Of a stretch of 64,000 bases of DNA, positions 45,025 through 54,451 are shown piece after piece. Numbering within the stretch: the first letter of the stretch is position 1; each line of letters begins with the position of its first letter. Position numbers and translations under genes: made by a program. Origin of the DNA: Siccirubricoccus phaeus (lineage in GTDB: Bacteria > Pseudomonadota > Alphaproteobacteria > Acetobacterales > Acetobacteraceae); NCBI RefSeq assembly GCF_008360935.1, contig NZ_SRXO01000005.1, forward strand, positions 186,001 to 250,000, read 5' to 3'. Under the pieces are notes generated by a model. That model did not search any database. It had not been told where the DNA came from and worked only from the letters and a program-made list of their open reading frames with translations.

Positions 45025-45683
45025 GGCGTCCAGCGCAGGAAATTGCCGAGGAGGCGCAACCCGACCGTCGCGCTCTTCTCGGCGTGGAACTGAGTGCCGG
45101 CGATATTGCCGCGTCCGACCATGGCGACGACCGGGCCGCCATAGTCGGTGGTGGCCAGGAGCTCCTCCTGCCGGCCGCCCTGGAGGGCGTAGGAATGGAC
45201 GAAATAGGCATGCTCGCCGGGGGCGATGCCGGCCAGCAAAGGGTGGCGGCCGGCGGGGAAATCCAGCGTGTTCCAGCCCATCTGCGGCAGGGGCAGGGGG
45301 GCGCCGGCTTCATCCTTCGGCGCCATCGGCGCCATGTCCCCGGCAATCCAGCCGAGGCCCGGGGTCACGCCGTGCTCGAGGCCGCGCTCCGCCATCACCT
45401 GCATGCCGACGCAGATGCCGAGCAGCGGGGCGCCGGCGGCGACGCGTTCGTTCAGCGCTTCCACCATGCCGGGCAAGGCGAGCAGGCCGCGCATGCAGGC
45501 GGCGAAGGCGCCCTGGCCGGGCAGGATGATGCGGTCGGCGCGGCGGACCGCCTCCGCCTCCCGCGTCACCGCGGCGGCGATGGGGATACCGGCGGTGGCG
45601 GCGGCCCGTTCCAGCGCCCGCATCACGGAGGCGAGGTTGCCGGAGCCGGGATCGACCACCGCGATGGGCAGCTTCGCGCTCAT
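45021..45683 (-). CDS. hisH: Imidazole glycerol phosphate synthase glutaminase subunit HisH
   Basis: 220 residues of a class-I glutaminase. VVDPGSGNLASVMRAL start, RIILPGQGAFAACM, catalytic Cys in GICVGMQVMAERG, and His/Glu in NIAGTQFHAEKSATVG. It makes ammonia for HisF. The oxyanion strand motif PGQGAF (usually PGVGxF) has Q in place of V. The start overlaps the DUF2628 stop by ATGA. Confidence 0.97.
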   Translation of the reverse strand: MSAKLPIAVVDPGSGNLASVMRALERAAATAGIPIAAAVTREAEAVRRADRIILPGQGAFAACMRGLLALPGMVEALNERVAAGAPLLGICVGMQVMAERGLEHGVTPGLGWIAGDMAPMAPKDEAGAPLPLPQMGWNTLDFPAGRHPLLAGIAPGEHAYFVHSYALQGGRQEELLATTDYGGPVVAMVGRGNIAGTQFHAEKSATVGLRLLGNFLRWTP

Positions 45684-46147
45684 GCCGAGGCGGCGGCGAG
45701 AGGGGCGGCCAGGGGGAGGGCGAGGGCGGGGCGGGCGGCCAGCAGGCGGCGCAGCGCCTCCGCCTCATCCCGGGCGGCGACCACGGCGCCCAGGGCGTAG
45801 CCGCGGCGGGCGAGGGCGGCGGCGCGGAGATCCTGCGCCATGGCGCCGAGCAGGAATTGCCCGGCCAGCAGGCTGGGCAGCACGGCCCAGCCCGGCGCCA
45901 GGACGGCCAGCAGCAGGACCAGGCCGAGCCAGGCCATGGCCCCCCACCACAGCCGGTGGCGCAGCAGCCAGAACGGGCCGAACAGGAAGGCACCCCAGGC
46001 GAAGCCTTCCCGCAGCATCAAAGCGGGCCGCGCCGCCGGGCCAGGCCGGGGGGCGGGCGCGGCGGCAGCCGGGCCGGTGGGCGGCACGCTGCCGGCCCGC
46101 GCAAGGCGTTCGGCCTCGGGCGGGAGATGGACGGTCCAGACGCGCAT
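45680..46147 (-). CDS. DUF2628 membrane protein
   Basis: 155 residues. After a soluble Pro/Ala-rich start (residues 20-42) come LREGFAWGAFLFGPFWLL, the DUF2628 signature, and two or three hydrophobic segments (MAWLGLVLLLAVLAPGW, LPSLLAGQFLLGAMAQD). Likely in the inner membrane, function unknown. In many alphaproteobacteria a DUF2628 gene sits between hisB/hisF and hisH, as here, with one-base overlap to hisB. No direct role in histidine synthesis is known. Confidence 0.9.
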   Translation of the reverse strand: MRVWTVHLPPEAERLARAGSVPPTGPAAAAPAPRPGPAARPALMLREGFAWGAFLFGPFWLLRHRLWWGAMAWLGLVLLLAVLAPGWAVLPSLLAGQFLLGAMAQDLRAAALARRGYALGAVVAARDEAEALRRLLAARPALALPLAAPLAAASA

Positions 46148-46749
46148 CAGGCCTCCAGCACCCCCTTGGTGGAGGGAATCGCATCCGCGGCCCGCGGATC
46201 CAGCTCCACCGCCATGCGGAGGCTGCGGGCCAGCGCCTTGAAACAGGCCTCGGCCACATGGTGCGCGTTGGTGCCTGCCTTCAAGGTCAGGTGCAGGGTG
46301 ATGCCGGCATTGAAGGCGAAGGCGCGGAAGAATTCCTCGAACAGCTCGGTATCCATCGTCCCGATCTTGTCGCGCTGGAAGGGCACGGACCAGGCGAGGA
46401 AGGGGCGGCCGGAAATGTCGATGGCGGCTTCCGCCAGCGCCTCATCCATGGGGATGAGGGCGTGGCCGTAGCGGCGGATGCCGCGCTTTTCCGCCAGCGC
46501 CTGGCGCAGGCACTGGCCGAGGACGATGCCGACATCCTCAGTCGTATGATGGTCGTCGATATGCAGGTCGCCCGCCGCCTGGATGTCCAGGTCGATGAGG
46601 GCGTGGCGGCCTAGCGCCGTCAGCATATGGTCGAGGAAACCGATGCCGGTCGCGACGCTGACCGCGCCGGTGCCGTCCAGCACCATGGTGGCGGTGATGG
46701 CGGTCTCGGAGGTGGTGCGGGTGAGGGTGGCGGTGCGAGGGGCGGACAT
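46147..46749 (-). CDS. hisB: Imidazoleglycerol-phosphate dehydratase HisB
   Basis: 200 residues, monofunctional IGPD. Metal sites: [67 protein letters not shown], and [19 protein letters not shown]. Dehydrates IGP to imidazole-acetol phosphate. First gene of the unit; start at 46749. Divergent from hslV with a 183-bp purine-rich, GGAAGGAGGGCGGG-repeating spacer on which no promoter is clear. Confidence 0.97.
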   Translation of the reverse strand: MSAPRTATLTRTTSETAITATMVLDGTGAVSVATGIGFLDHMLTALGRHALIDLDIQAAGDLHIDDHHTTEDVGIVLGQCLRQALAEKRGIRRYGHALIPMDEALAEAAIDISGRPFLAWSVPFQRDKIGTMDTELFEEFFRAFAFNAGITLHLTLKAGTNAHHVAEACFKALARSLRMAVELDPRAADAIPSTKGVLEA

Positions 46750-46932
46750 CGGCGAGGAGATACGCCGGCAGGGGGGGCGGAGCAACCGGGATGGAAGGGG
46801 AGGGGGAGGCGAGTGGGGAAAGGGGTGAAGAGAGGAGGCCAAGGGGAAGGAGGGCGGGGAAGGAGGGCGGGGAAGGAGGGCGGATCGGCCGTTCGGCCCG
46901 CCCCGGTTGCCGCCGGCGGGGGAAAGGGCCAC

Positions 46933-47517
46933 ATGGCTGCCATGCCTACCCCCTACTCCCAGGCCGCACCGGACCTCGCCGGCTGGCACGGCACCACCAT
47001 CCTCTCCGTCCGCAAGGGCGGGCGGGTCGCCATGGCCGGGGACGGCCAGGTCTCCCTCGGCCAGACCGTGGTGAAGGGCAATGCCCGCAAGGTCCGCCGC
47101 ATCGCCAATGGCAAGGTCCTGGCCGGCTTCGCCGGCGCCACCGCCGATGCCTTCACCCTGCTGGAACGGCTGGAGGCGAAGCTGGAACGCTTCCCGGACC
47201 AGCTCGAACGCGCCTGCGTCGAACTCGCCAAGGATTGGCGCAGCGACCGCTACCTGCGGCGGCTGGAAGCGCTGCTGGCCGTCGCCGACGCCCGCCGCTC
47301 CCTGCTGCTGACCGGCCAGGGCGATGTGCTGGAGCCGGAGGATGCCGTCATCGGCATCGGCTCCGGCGGCAATTACGCCCTGGCCGCCGCCCGGGCGCTG
47401 CTGCCGGTGGAGGGGATGGACGCCGAGGAGATCTGCCGCCGGGCCATGAAGATCGCCGGCGACATCTGTGTCTACACCAATGGCAATATCGTGCTGGAAA
47501 CCCTGGACGCCGCCTGA
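46933..47517 (+). CDS. hslV: HslV, ATP-dependent protease proteolytic subunit
   Basis: 194 residues. Active-site Thr follows WHG in [16 protein letters not shown], so about 20 residues must be removed to free the Thr; the extended WHGTTI form is normal in alphaproteobacteria. Also [26 protein letters not shown] and [17 protein letters not shown]. Assembles as a double hexamer with HslU in the cytosol. Start at 46933 or at 46942. Overlaps hslU by one base (TGATG). Confidence 0.96.
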   Translation: MAAMPTPYSQAAPDLAGWHGTTILSVRKGGRVAMAGDGQVSLGQTVVKGNARKVRRIANGKVLAGFAGATADAFTLLERLEAKLERFPDQLERACVELAKDWRSDRYLRRLEALLAVADARRSLLLTGQGDVLEPEDAVIGIGSGGNYALAAARALLPVEGMDAEEICRRAMKIAGDICVYTNGNIVLETLDAA

Positions 47518-48842
47518 TGCTGGAAGCCGTGAACCTCTCCCCGCGCGAGATCGTCTCGGAGCTGGACCGCTACATCGTCGGCCAGCATGACGCCAAGCGG
47601 GCCGTCGCCATCGCGCTGCGCAACCGCTGGCGCCGGCAGCAACTGCCGGAGGGGCTGCGCGAGGAGGTGGTGCCGAAGAACATCCTGATGATCGGCCCGA
47701 CCGGCTGCGGCAAGACGGAGATCGCCCGCCGCCTGGCGAAGCTGGCCAACGCGCCCTTCCTGAAGGTGGAGGCGACGAAATTCACCGAGGTCGGCTATGT
47801 CGGCCGCGACGTGGAGAGCATTGTCCGCGACCTGGTCGAGGTCTCCATCACCCAGACGCGCGAAGCCTCCCGCAAGGGCGTGCAGGCCAAGGCGGAGCTG
47901 GCGGCGGAGGAAAGGCTGGTGACGGCGCTGGTGGGCGAGGGGGCCTCCGGCGAGACGCGGCTGAAATTCCGCCGCATGCTGCGCGAGGGCCAGCTCGAGA
48001 GCCGCGAGGTGGAGGTGCAGGTGGCCGATGCCGGCGGCGGCATGCCGATCGGCATGATCGACCTGCCGGGCGCGCAAGGGCTGCAGATGCAGAACATGCA
48101 GGACATGCTGGGCAAGATGTTCGGCGGCCGCACCAAGGCGCGGAAGATGACCGTCGCCGAGGCGCGCCAGGCGCTGCTGAAGGACGAGGCGGACAAGCTG
48201 CTGGACCAGGAGCAGTTGACCCGCGAGGCGGTGGCGAACGCCGAGAACAACGGCATCGTCTTCCTCGACGAGGTGGACAAGATCGCCCGCGGCTCCTCGG
48301 AGAACGGGGTGCGGGGCGGCGATGTCAGCCGCGAGGGCGTGCAGCGCGACCTGCTGCCGCTGATCGAGGGCACCACCGTTACCACCAAGCATGGGCCGGT
48401 GAAGACGGACCACATCCTCTTCATCGCCTCCGGCGCCTTCCACCTGTCGAAGCCCTCCGACCTGCTGCCGGAGCTGCAGGGCCGGCTGCCGATCCGGGTG
48501 GAGCTCTCCGCCCTGACGCGGGAGGATTTCCGCCGCATCCTGACCGAGCCGGAGCATTCCCTCATCAAGCAGTATGTCGCGCTGCTGGGCACCGAGGGGG
48601 TGACGCTGGAGGTGAAGGAGGATGCGGTGGACGCCATCGCCGACCTGGCGGCCGACATCAACGCGAAGGTGGAGAATATCGGCGCGCGGCGCCTGGCGAC
48701 GGTGCTGGAGCGGCTGCTGGAGGAAATCAGCTTCACCGCCAGCGACCGCGGCGGCGAGACGGTGCCGGTGGATGCGGCCTATGTGCAGGAGAAGGTGGCG
48801 CCGCTGGCGGGGAGCGCGGATCTCAGCCGGTATATTCTGTAG
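47517..48842 (+). CDS. hslU: HslU, ATPase subunit of HslVU
   Basis: 441 residues of AAA+ unfoldase: [16 protein letters not shown], Walker [34 protein letters not shown] pore loop (GYVG), an I-domain (residues 110-240), Walker [13 protein letters not shown], sensor [15 protein letters not shown], and the C-terminus SRYIL that docks into HslV. Translational coupling with hslV. Normal length for the family. Confidence 0.97.
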   Translation: MLEAVNLSPREIVSELDRYIVGQHDAKRAVAIALRNRWRRQQLPEGLREEVVPKNILMIGPTGCGKTEIARRLAKLANAPFLKVEATKFTEVGYVGRDVESIVRDLVEVSITQTREASRKGVQAKAELAAEERLVTALVGEGASGETRLKFRRMLREGQLESREVEVQVADAGGGMPIGMIDLPGAQGLQMQNMQDMLGKMFGGRTKARKMTVAEARQALLKDEADKLLDQEQLTREAVANAENNGIVFLDEVDKIARGSSENGVRGGDVSREGVQRDLLPLIEGTTVTTKHGPVKTDHILFIASGAFHLSKPSDLLPELQGRLPIRVELSALTREDFRRILTEPEHSLIKQYVALLGTEGVTLEVKEDAVDAIADLAADINAKVENIGARRLATVLERLLEEISFTASDRGGETVPVDAAYVQEKVAPLAGSADLSRYIL

Positions 48843-48850
48843 ATACGAGT

Positions 48851-48894
48851 GTTATAACTTTCCCTGGCCTGGGATGGGCCGGGGGTGTTATAAC
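48851..48894 (+). promoter_or_regulatory. Twin GTTATAAC palindromes, likely toxin-antitoxin operator
   Basis: The palindrome GTTATAAC occurs at 48851-48858 and 48887-48894, each preceded by GT, 36 bp centre to centre. They lie between the hslU stop and the AbrB-type antitoxin start. AT-rich steps are rare in this window. Likely sites for cooperative binding of the antitoxin. Confidence 0.65.
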
Positions 48895-48921
48895 CTGCGT
48901 GGACACGAAGGGGCTGCCGCC

Positions 48922-49146
48922 ATGGCCACGCTGAAGCTGCGCGCGATCGGGAATTCGGTGGGGGTGGTGCTGCCGAAGGAGTTGCTGGCGCGGTTGAACC
49001 TGCAGGAGGGGGATACCCTGCATGCGATCGAGACTCCCGAAGGCCTGACGCTGACGCGCCTGACCGCCGAGCAGGAGGAGCAGTTGCGCATCGGGCGCGA
49101 GGTGATGCGCAAATACCGCAATGTCCTGCGCGAATTGGCAAAGTGA
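48922..49146 (+). CDS. AbrB/MazE-type antitoxin
   Basis: 74 residues. A swapped-hairpin AbrB domain: TLKLRAIGNSVGVVLPKELL, LNLQEGDTLHAIETPEGLTL, then a C-terminal helix that would cover the toxin (EEQLRIGREVMRKYRN). Paired with a Doc toxin rather than a MazF; its usual partner in Doc modules is Phd, so this is the AbrB-type variant. Represses its operon through the twin palindromes, by inference. Start with GGGG a suitable distance upstream. Confidence 0.9.
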   Translation: MATLKLRAIGNSVGVVLPKELLARLNLQEGDTLHAIETPEGLTLTRLTAEQEEQLRIGREVMRKYRNVLRELAK

Positions 49147-49544
49147 GTGGCGAGCCGCACTGGCTGGACCGCGAAGTTCTGCTGCTGTTGCACCGCGCGG
49201 CCCTGGCGGAGCATGGCGGGTTGGCCGGTGTCCGAGATCACGGGCTGCTGGACAGTGCGCTGGCCCGTCCGCAGAACCTGCATGCCTATGAAGGCGAAGG
49301 GGATCTTTGCCGGCTGGCGGCAGGCTATGCCGGCGGGATCGTGCGCAACCATCCCTTCGCCGATGGCAACAAGCGTACCGCCTTCATCGCTGCCATTGTT
49401 TTCCTGGATCGGAACGGCGTGGTGACCGAGCTGGCCGAGGGCGAGGCTATCGCCGCCATGCTCGACCTCGCCGCCGGCGACCTGCCGGAGGAAGGCTTCG
49501 CCGCTTGGCTTCGCGACAACATCCGGTCGCGCCAGGGTTCCTGA
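49143..49544 (+). CDS. doc: Doc-family (Fic-fold) toxin, death-on-curing type
   Basis: 133 residues. Fic motif HPFADGNKRTAF at 70-81 is canonical (HxFx(D/A)GNKR). Phage P1 Doc phosphorylates EF-Tu and stops translation; this protein has the same length, GLLDSALARP and VRDHG motifs. It uses GTG as the start, overlapping the antitoxin stop as GTGA. The antitoxin neutralises it. The module follows hslU on the same strand but has its own operator. Confidence 0.93.
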   Translation: MSGEPHWLDREVLLLLHRAALAEHGGLAGVRDHGLLDSALARPQNLHAYEGEGDLCRLAAGYAGGIVRNHPFADGNKRTAFIAAIVFLDRNGVVTELAEGEAIAAMLDLAAGDLPEEGFAAWLRDNIRSRQGS

Positions 49545-49596
49545 CGGAAGGCACAGCCCTCTCCGGCGGCAGATGGGCAGTAGGAACAGCTATCGG

Positions 49597-51663
49597 CTAA
49601 GCCGGCCGCAGCCACACCGCGATATCGTGAAACGCCACGCCCCCGGCCGGCGCCACCGGGTCCGCGCCGACCAGTGCGTTCACCCCGATGCCCTCCGGGA
49701 AATCGGCACTGGGAGAAATGCCTTCCAGCGCCAGCACCCCTTCCAGCACCCCGTCGAACAGCATCGCCTTCAGCGTCAGCGCGCCGCGCGCATTGCCGAT
49801 GCGCACCGTCGCCCCATCGGTGATTCCGAGCCGCGCCGCATTCTTCGGGTTCACCCGCAGCACCGGCGCCCCCTCGCGCTTCTTGGAACCCGGCGTTTCG
49901 GTGAAACTGGTGTTGAGGAAGCTGCGCGCCGGCGGGGTGATCAGGCGGAAGGGCGTGTCCGCCCCCGCCCATTCCAGCTTCTGCCAGTAGCTCGGCAGGG
50001 ACGGCATCTCCCCGCCATAGGGGCCGAGGGCCGCCCAATCCGGGCGGAAGCGGAAGCGCCCGTCCGGCTGCGGGAAGCCGGCGAAGGCCGGGCCCGAGGG
50101 GATGGCATTCGCCACCGGCAGGAAGCCCTGCGCCACCGCCTCCGCCCAGCCGCCATGGCCGGAGGCGCGGAGCGTCGAATCCAGAATCTCGACATCGCTC
50201 ATCCCGAAGCCAGGATGCTCCGCCCCGAGGCGCGCCGCCAGCCCCTGCACCACCGCATGGTTGGACCGCGCCTCGGCATAGGGCGCGATCACCTGCGGCG
50301 CCACGGTCAGCGCCGTGTGGCCGAGGCCCATGGTGATGTCGTTCTGCTCAAGGAAGGTGGTCGCCGGCAGGACGATATCGGCGAAGGCGGCGGTGGGCGT
50401 CAGGAATTGCTCATGCACCGCGAGGAACAGGTCCTCCCGCGCCAGGCCGCGGCGCACCGCATGGCTGTCCGGCGCCACCTCCGCGCTGTTGGCGTTCTGG
50501 ATCAGCATGGCCTTCACCGGCGGCCCGCCGCAGAGCGCCTCCGCCTCGCTATTCAGCACCGCGCCGATGCGGGACTGGTCCAGCACCCGCACCTTCGGGT
50601 CGATCCGGTCGCTGGCCCAGGCGAGCCGCGTATCCAGCCCCCAGCCATCCAGCGCGTAGAAGAAGGCGCCGCCGCCCTCCTTCGCCCAGGCGCCGGTCAG
50701 GGCGGCAAGGCAGGAGACGGCATGCATGGTCGCCGCCCCGTTGCGGTGCCGGGTGAAGCCGACGCCGGCGCGCAGGAACAGCCGCGGCGTTTCGATGTAG
50801 AGCCGCGCCAGCTCCGCGATCGCCGCCTCGCTGAGCCCCGTGACCTCCGCCGCCCAGGGGATGGAATGGCTGCGGATATGCGCCTCCACCTCCGCCGACC
50901 AGTCGGTGTGCTGCGCCAGGAAGTCCCGGTCCGCCGCCCCCGCCTCCAGCGCCGCCGCCATCAGCGCCAGCGCCAGCGCCGCATCCGTGCCCGGCCGCAG
51001 CACCAGCCCCAGATCGGCGGCCTCGATGGACGGCGACCGATAGGCGTCGATCACCACCAGCTTCGCCCCGCGCGATTTCCGCGCCCGCTGGATATGGCTC
51101 ATCAGGTTCACCTGGGTGGCGACCGGGTTGCCGCCCCACATCAGGATCAGGTCGGCCTCCGCTACCCCCCGCGGGTCGCTGCCGCGGGCGGCGCCGATGC
51201 CGGCCTTCCAGCCCATCTGCGCCGGGGTGATGCAGATGGTGGAGATCTGCCGCGAATACCCCATCACATGCCGCAGCCGGTCGATCCCCCAGCGGGAGAG
51301 CACGCCGAGCGTCCCGCCGCTGTGGTAGGGCCAGACCGCCTCCGGACCGTACTCCGCCGCGGCGGCGCGGAACGCTTCCGCAACCCGGTCCAGCGCCTCG
51401 TCCCAGCCGATCTCGGCGAAGCGCCCCTCGCCCTTGGCGCCCACCCGCAGCAGCGGCCGCGCCAGCCGCCCCGGGTGATGCACCCGCTCCGCATACCGCG
51501 CCACCTTCGCGCAGCAGGTGCCGGCCGTGTAGTCATAGGCGGCCGAGCCGCGCACCCGGCCGATCCGCGTCGGCGAGAGCTTCTCCACCTCCAGCACGCA
51601 GGCGCTGGGGCAGTCATGCGGGCAGGCGGTGCGGATCTGGCTGGGGGCGAGGCTGCCATCCAT
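49597..51663 (-). CDS. Molybdopterin-dependent oxidoreductase with [4Fe-4S] site
   Basis: 688 residues of the DMSO-reductase class. The N-terminal cluster motif is CPHDCPSAC (Cys14, Cys18, Cys22) plus a fourth cysteine in YTAGTCCAKV. Then SGGTLGVLSRWGIDRL, VMGYSRQISTICITPAQMG, LILMWGGNPVATQVNLM and a C-terminal dinucleotide-binding domain (PVLRVNPKNAARLGITDGA). No signal peptide or Tat motif, so cytosolic. It is a formate-dehydrogenase-alpha/nitrate-reductase relative; the substrate cannot be inferred. Start at 51663 with GGAG upstream. Confidence 0.92.
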   Translation of the reverse strand: MDGSLAPSQIRTACPHDCPSACVLEVEKLSPTRIGRVRGSAAYDYTAGTCCAKVARYAERVHHPGRLARPLLRVGAKGEGRFAEIGWDEALDRVAEAFRAAAAEYGPEAVWPYHSGGTLGVLSRWGIDRLRHVMGYSRQISTICITPAQMGWKAGIGAARGSDPRGVAEADLILMWGGNPVATQVNLMSHIQRARKSRGAKLVVIDAYRSPSIEAADLGLVLRPGTDAALALALMAAALEAGAADRDFLAQHTDWSAEVEAHIRSHSIPWAAEVTGLSEAAIAELARLYIETPRLFLRAGVGFTRHRNGAATMHAVSCLAALTGAWAKEGGGAFFYALDGWGLDTRLAWASDRIDPKVRVLDQSRIGAVLNSEAEALCGGPPVKAMLIQNANSAEVAPDSHAVRRGLAREDLFLAVHEQFLTPTAAFADIVLPATTFLEQNDITMGLGHTALTVAPQVIAPYAEARSNHAVVQGLAARLGAEHPGFGMSDVEILDSTLRASGHGGWAEAVAQGFLPVANAIPSGPAFAGFPQPDGRFRFRPDWAALGPYGGEMPSLPSYWQKLEWAGADTPFRLITPPARSFLNTSFTETPGSKKREGAPVLRVNPKNAARLGITDGATVRIGNARGALTLKAMLFDGVLEGVLALEGISPSADFPEGIGVNALVGADPVAPAGGVAFHDIAVWLRPA

Positions 51664-51740
51664 GGCGTGTCTCCGGGCTCCTCCCCACATCCTGCCGGGC
51701 CGGCGAACCCGGCGCCATCCCGAAGGTTGTTGCCCTGCCG

Positions 51741-52535
51741 ATGAGCGACCGAACCCTGCCCGTCCCCGCCACCTTGCCGCCCGAGGCCCAGCAGGAGCTG
51801 GAATCCGCCCTGGCGGTGCTGGAGGGCGTCTCCCTCCCCATGCGCCTGGCCAGCCTGGTCGGCAGCTCCGTCGACTCGCTGCGGCGGCAATTGCCGCTGC
51901 CGGCCCAGCGCCTGCTGATGGCGGCGGTGCAGCGCGCGCTGGAAGTGGCCATGCGCACCGCGCTGAAGAGCGATCCGGCGCGCAATCCCACGCCGCTCTC
52001 CGGCGCCTGGCTGCATCGCGGGCTGCTGGCGGCTTCCGGCGTTGCCGGCGGGGCGCTGGGCCTGCCGGGCACGCTGCTGGAACTGCCCGTCTCCACCACC
52101 CTGCTGCTGCGCCAGGTGGCGGCCATCGCGGCGGAGCAGGGGGAAGACCTGTCGCGCGCCGAAGCCCAGGCGGAATGCCTGAAGGTCTTCGCCCTGGGCG
52201 GCAGGGACCCGACGGATGACGCGGCGGAAAGCGGCTATTTCGCCCTGCGCCTGGCCCTGGCGGAAACCTTGCAGGGCGCGGTGGGGCGAGGGCTGGCCGG
52301 GCTGCTGCCGGGCTTCCTCGGCGCCGTCGCGGCGCGCTTCGGGGCGCCGGTCGCGGTGAAGCTTTCCGCCCAGGCGGCGCCGGTGATCGGCGCGGCAGGC
52401 GGGGCGGCGGTGAACCTCGCCTTCCTGGAGCACTTCCGCGGCATCGCCACGGCGCATTTCACCATCCGCAGGCTGGAACGGAAGCATGGGCCGGTGCTGG
52501 TCAGGGCAGCCTACGAGGCGCTGCGGACGGTTTGA
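51741..52535 (+). CDS. EcsC family protein
   Basis: 264 residues with a typical EcsC domain: AVLEGVSLPMRLASLVG, GLLAASGVAGGALGLPG, TLLELPVSTTLLLRQVAAIA, and KVFALGGRDPTDD. The family is named after the Bacillus EcsC protein; function uncertain, often membrane-associated. Divergent from the molybdopterin enzyme gene across 77 bp. The stop codon lies inside a perfect 27-bp hairpin. Confidence 0.88.
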   Translation: MSDRTLPVPATLPPEAQQELESALAVLEGVSLPMRLASLVGSSVDSLRRQLPLPAQRLLMAAVQRALEVAMRTALKSDPARNPTPLSGAWLHRGLLAASGVAGGALGLPGTLLELPVSTTLLLRQVAAIAAEQGEDLSRAEAQAECLKVFALGGRDPTDDAAESGYFALRLALAETLQGAVGRGLAGLLPGFLGAVAARFGAPVAVKLSAQAAPVIGAAGGAAVNLAFLEHFRGIATAHFTIRRLERKHGPVLVRAAYEALRTV

Positions 52536-52557
52536 GGGGGACGTCGTCCCCCTCAAA
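52531..52557. terminator. Perfect 12-bp hairpin overlapping the EcsC stop codon
   Basis: TTTGAGGGGGAC and GTCCCCCTCAAA flank GTC. The TGA stop (52533-52535) is in the left arm. Followed by a second hairpin with AAAGGCC-GAAA-GGCC (52566-52581), the same type as 7373-7394. Strong terminator for the plus-strand gene, and possibly for the minus-strand ABC genes. Confidence 0.75.
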
Positions 52558-52609
52558 CTCCCCCTACCAAAGGCCGAAAGGCCATTGGAAACCTTGAGTC
52601 CGGAGCCGT

Positions 52610-53419
52610 CTAGTCAATACCGCCCGACGCACTCAACGCACGCCTCACCCGGTTCGCCACCTGCGCAAAACCCACCGTCTCCGTCATGTCCAGCGTCCGG
52701 GGGCGCGGCAAATCCACCGCAATGTCGCCGATGATCCGGCCGGGGCGGGGACTCATCACCAGCACGCGGTCGGCCAGATAGACGGCTTCCGAAATGCTAT
52801 GGGTGATCAGCAGCACCGTCTTGCGCTGCTCCATCCAGATGCGCTGGAGCTCACCGTTCATCTGCTCCCGCGTCATCGCATCCAAGGCGCCGAAGGGCTC
52901 ATCCATCAGCAGCAGCTCCGGGTCATGCACCAGGGCGCGGCACAGCCCGACGCGCTGCTGCATGCCGCCCGAAAGCTCCCACGGATGCCGGTCGGCGAAG
53001 CCGGACAGGCCGACCAATTCGATCAGCGCCTTGGCCGTCGGCAGATAGGCCGCCTTGTCCATGCCCCGGATCTCGATCGGCAGCAGGATGTTCTCCAGCA
53101 CGCTGCGCCAGGGCATCAGCAGCGGCGACTGGAAGACGATCCCGACCTCCGGCGAGGGGCCCGTCACCCCCGCCCCCTTCACCCGCACCGCGCCGGCACT
53201 CGGCATCAGCAGGCCGGAGACCAGCTTCAGCAGCGTGCTCTTGCCGCAGCCGGACGGCCCGACCACCGCCAGGAACTCCCCCGGCGCCGCCGCCAGCTCG
53301 ATGCCGCTCAGCGCCGTCACCGCCCCGCGCTTCGAGCGGTAGGCGAGATCGACCCCCTCCAGCGCGATCACCGGCCTCCCGGCGGTCACCGTCCGGGCTG
53401 CTTCCAGCACCTCGCTCAT
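52610..53419 (-). CDS. ABC transporter ATP-binding protein (nitrate/sulfonate/taurine class)
   Basis: 269 residues: Walker A GPSGCGKSTLLKL, Q-loop IVFQSPLLMPWR, signature LSGGMQQR, Walker B LLLMDEPFGALD, H-loop LLITHSISEAVYL. The class (TauB/SsuB-like) works with a single permease, here encoded upstream. Stop is TAG in a CTAG. Start overlaps the binding-protein stop by ATGA, so this is the last gene of the four-gene operon. Confidence 0.95.
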   Translation of the reverse strand: MSEVLEAARTVTAGRPVIALEGVDLAYRSKRGAVTALSGIELAAAPGEFLAVVGPSGCGKSTLLKLVSGLLMPSAGAVRVKGAGVTGPSPEVGIVFQSPLLMPWRSVLENILLPIEIRGMDKAAYLPTAKALIELVGLSGFADRHPWELSGGMQQRVGLCRALVHDPELLLMDEPFGALDAMTREQMNGELQRIWMEQRKTVLLITHSISEAVYLADRVLVMSPRPGRIIGDIAVDLPRPRTLDMTETVGFAQVANRVRRALSASGGID

Positions 53420-54441
53420 GCCGGGATGAACGCATTGGTGTAGATGGTGTTCACTGGCACCTTCTGGTTCGCGGTGATGGCGCCGCTCTGCACCAGCAGG
53501 TTCAGGCAATTCTCCCAATCGCCATCGGTGGTGAAGCCCAGCGGCTTGCCCTCCGTCGCCGCGGTATAGAGGCGCGGCACCGTCAGCTCCCATTGCAGCT
53601 TCACCGAATCCCGCCGGTTGGCCGGGGCGCGGGAGCGGCGCATCGCCACGTCCGTCGCTGCGTCATGGTTGGCCGCCGGCACGCAATCCGCGACGCTGCG
53701 GGAGGCGGCGCGGGTGAAGCGGCGGACGAGGTCCGGGTTCTGCGCGATGGTGTCGTCATGCACCAGCAGCCCCTGGCTCATCGACTTCACCCCGAAATCG
53801 GCGAAGGGCATGATGTGGATCGGCTTGCCCTTCCCCTCCCGCGCCGCGACGACCATGTCCATGGGCGAGCCGATGACGGTGCTGACGATGCCCTCCACCT
53901 GCCCCTGGTAGAACACCGTGTTGCGCGCCGCGACGGCGACGATGCGCAGCGTCACCTGGTCCGGGCGGATGCCGTTGGCCGAGAGCAGCAGGTCCAGCGT
54001 CGTCTTCTGGTCCGCCGCGGCGGCGAGGCTGCGGCCGATCATCTCCTGCGGCGTCCGCATCGGCTTCTCCGCCCAGGAGACGATGGCCGAGCCGCCATTC
54101 TGCACGATGACGAAGATGCTCTTCGCCTTCACCCCGCGGGCGACGGAATTCGCCGTCACCATGCAATCCGCCATGCCGAAGGTGTCCTCCTTCGCCTGGA
54201 CGAGATTGACCGCCTTGGCCGAGCCGGAGCCGTCCCGGACGTCGAGCTCGATGCCCTCCTCGGCGAAGAAGCCCTTCTCCACCCCCCAGTAGAAGGGGAT
54301 CTGGTAGCCGGACAGCGCCCAGTCCAGCCGCAGGCTGGCGGCGGTGCGGCCCTGCGCGACGGCCGGGGCGGCCAAGGGGCCAACGAGCGGCGCGGCGAGC
54401 AGCGTGGCGCCGAACCCGCGCCGGGTGATACGGAAACTCAT
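53416..54441 (-). CDS. ABC transporter substrate-binding protein (NMT1/THI5-like)
   Basis: 341 residues with a Tat-like signal peptide (ITRRGFGATLLAAPL; twin Arg). The mature domain resembles TauA/SsuA/NMT1: LRLDWALSGYQIPFYWGVEKG, FFAEEGIELDVRDGSGS, FGMADCMVTANSV. Likely periplasmic binder of a sulfonate or N-heterocyclic compound; the ligand cannot be read. The two genes around it belong to the same operon. Confidence 0.9.
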   Translation of the reverse strand: MSFRITRRGFGATLLAAPLVGPLAAPAVAQGRTAASLRLDWALSGYQIPFYWGVEKGFFAEEGIELDVRDGSGSAKAVNLVQAKEDTFGMADCMVTANSVARGVKAKSIFVIVQNGGSAIVSWAEKPMRTPQEMIGRSLAAAADQKTTLDLLLSANGIRPDQVTLRIVAVAARNTVFYQGQVEGIVSTVIGSPMDMVVAAREGKGKPIHIMPFADFGVKSMSQGLLVHDDTIAQNPDLVRRFTRAASRSVADCVPAANHDAATDVAMRRSRAPANRRDSVKLQWELTVPRLYTAATEGKPLGFTTDGDWENCLNLLVQSGAITANQKVPVNTIYTNAFIPA

Positions 54442-54451
54442 CTCTTGCTCC

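Noticed and set aside
46750-46932. Purine-rich GGAAGGAGGGCGGG repeats between hisB and hslV as a regulatory element or coding region
   Set aside because: Short degenerate low-complexity runs; no palindrome, promoter or leader-peptide structure with histidine codons found.
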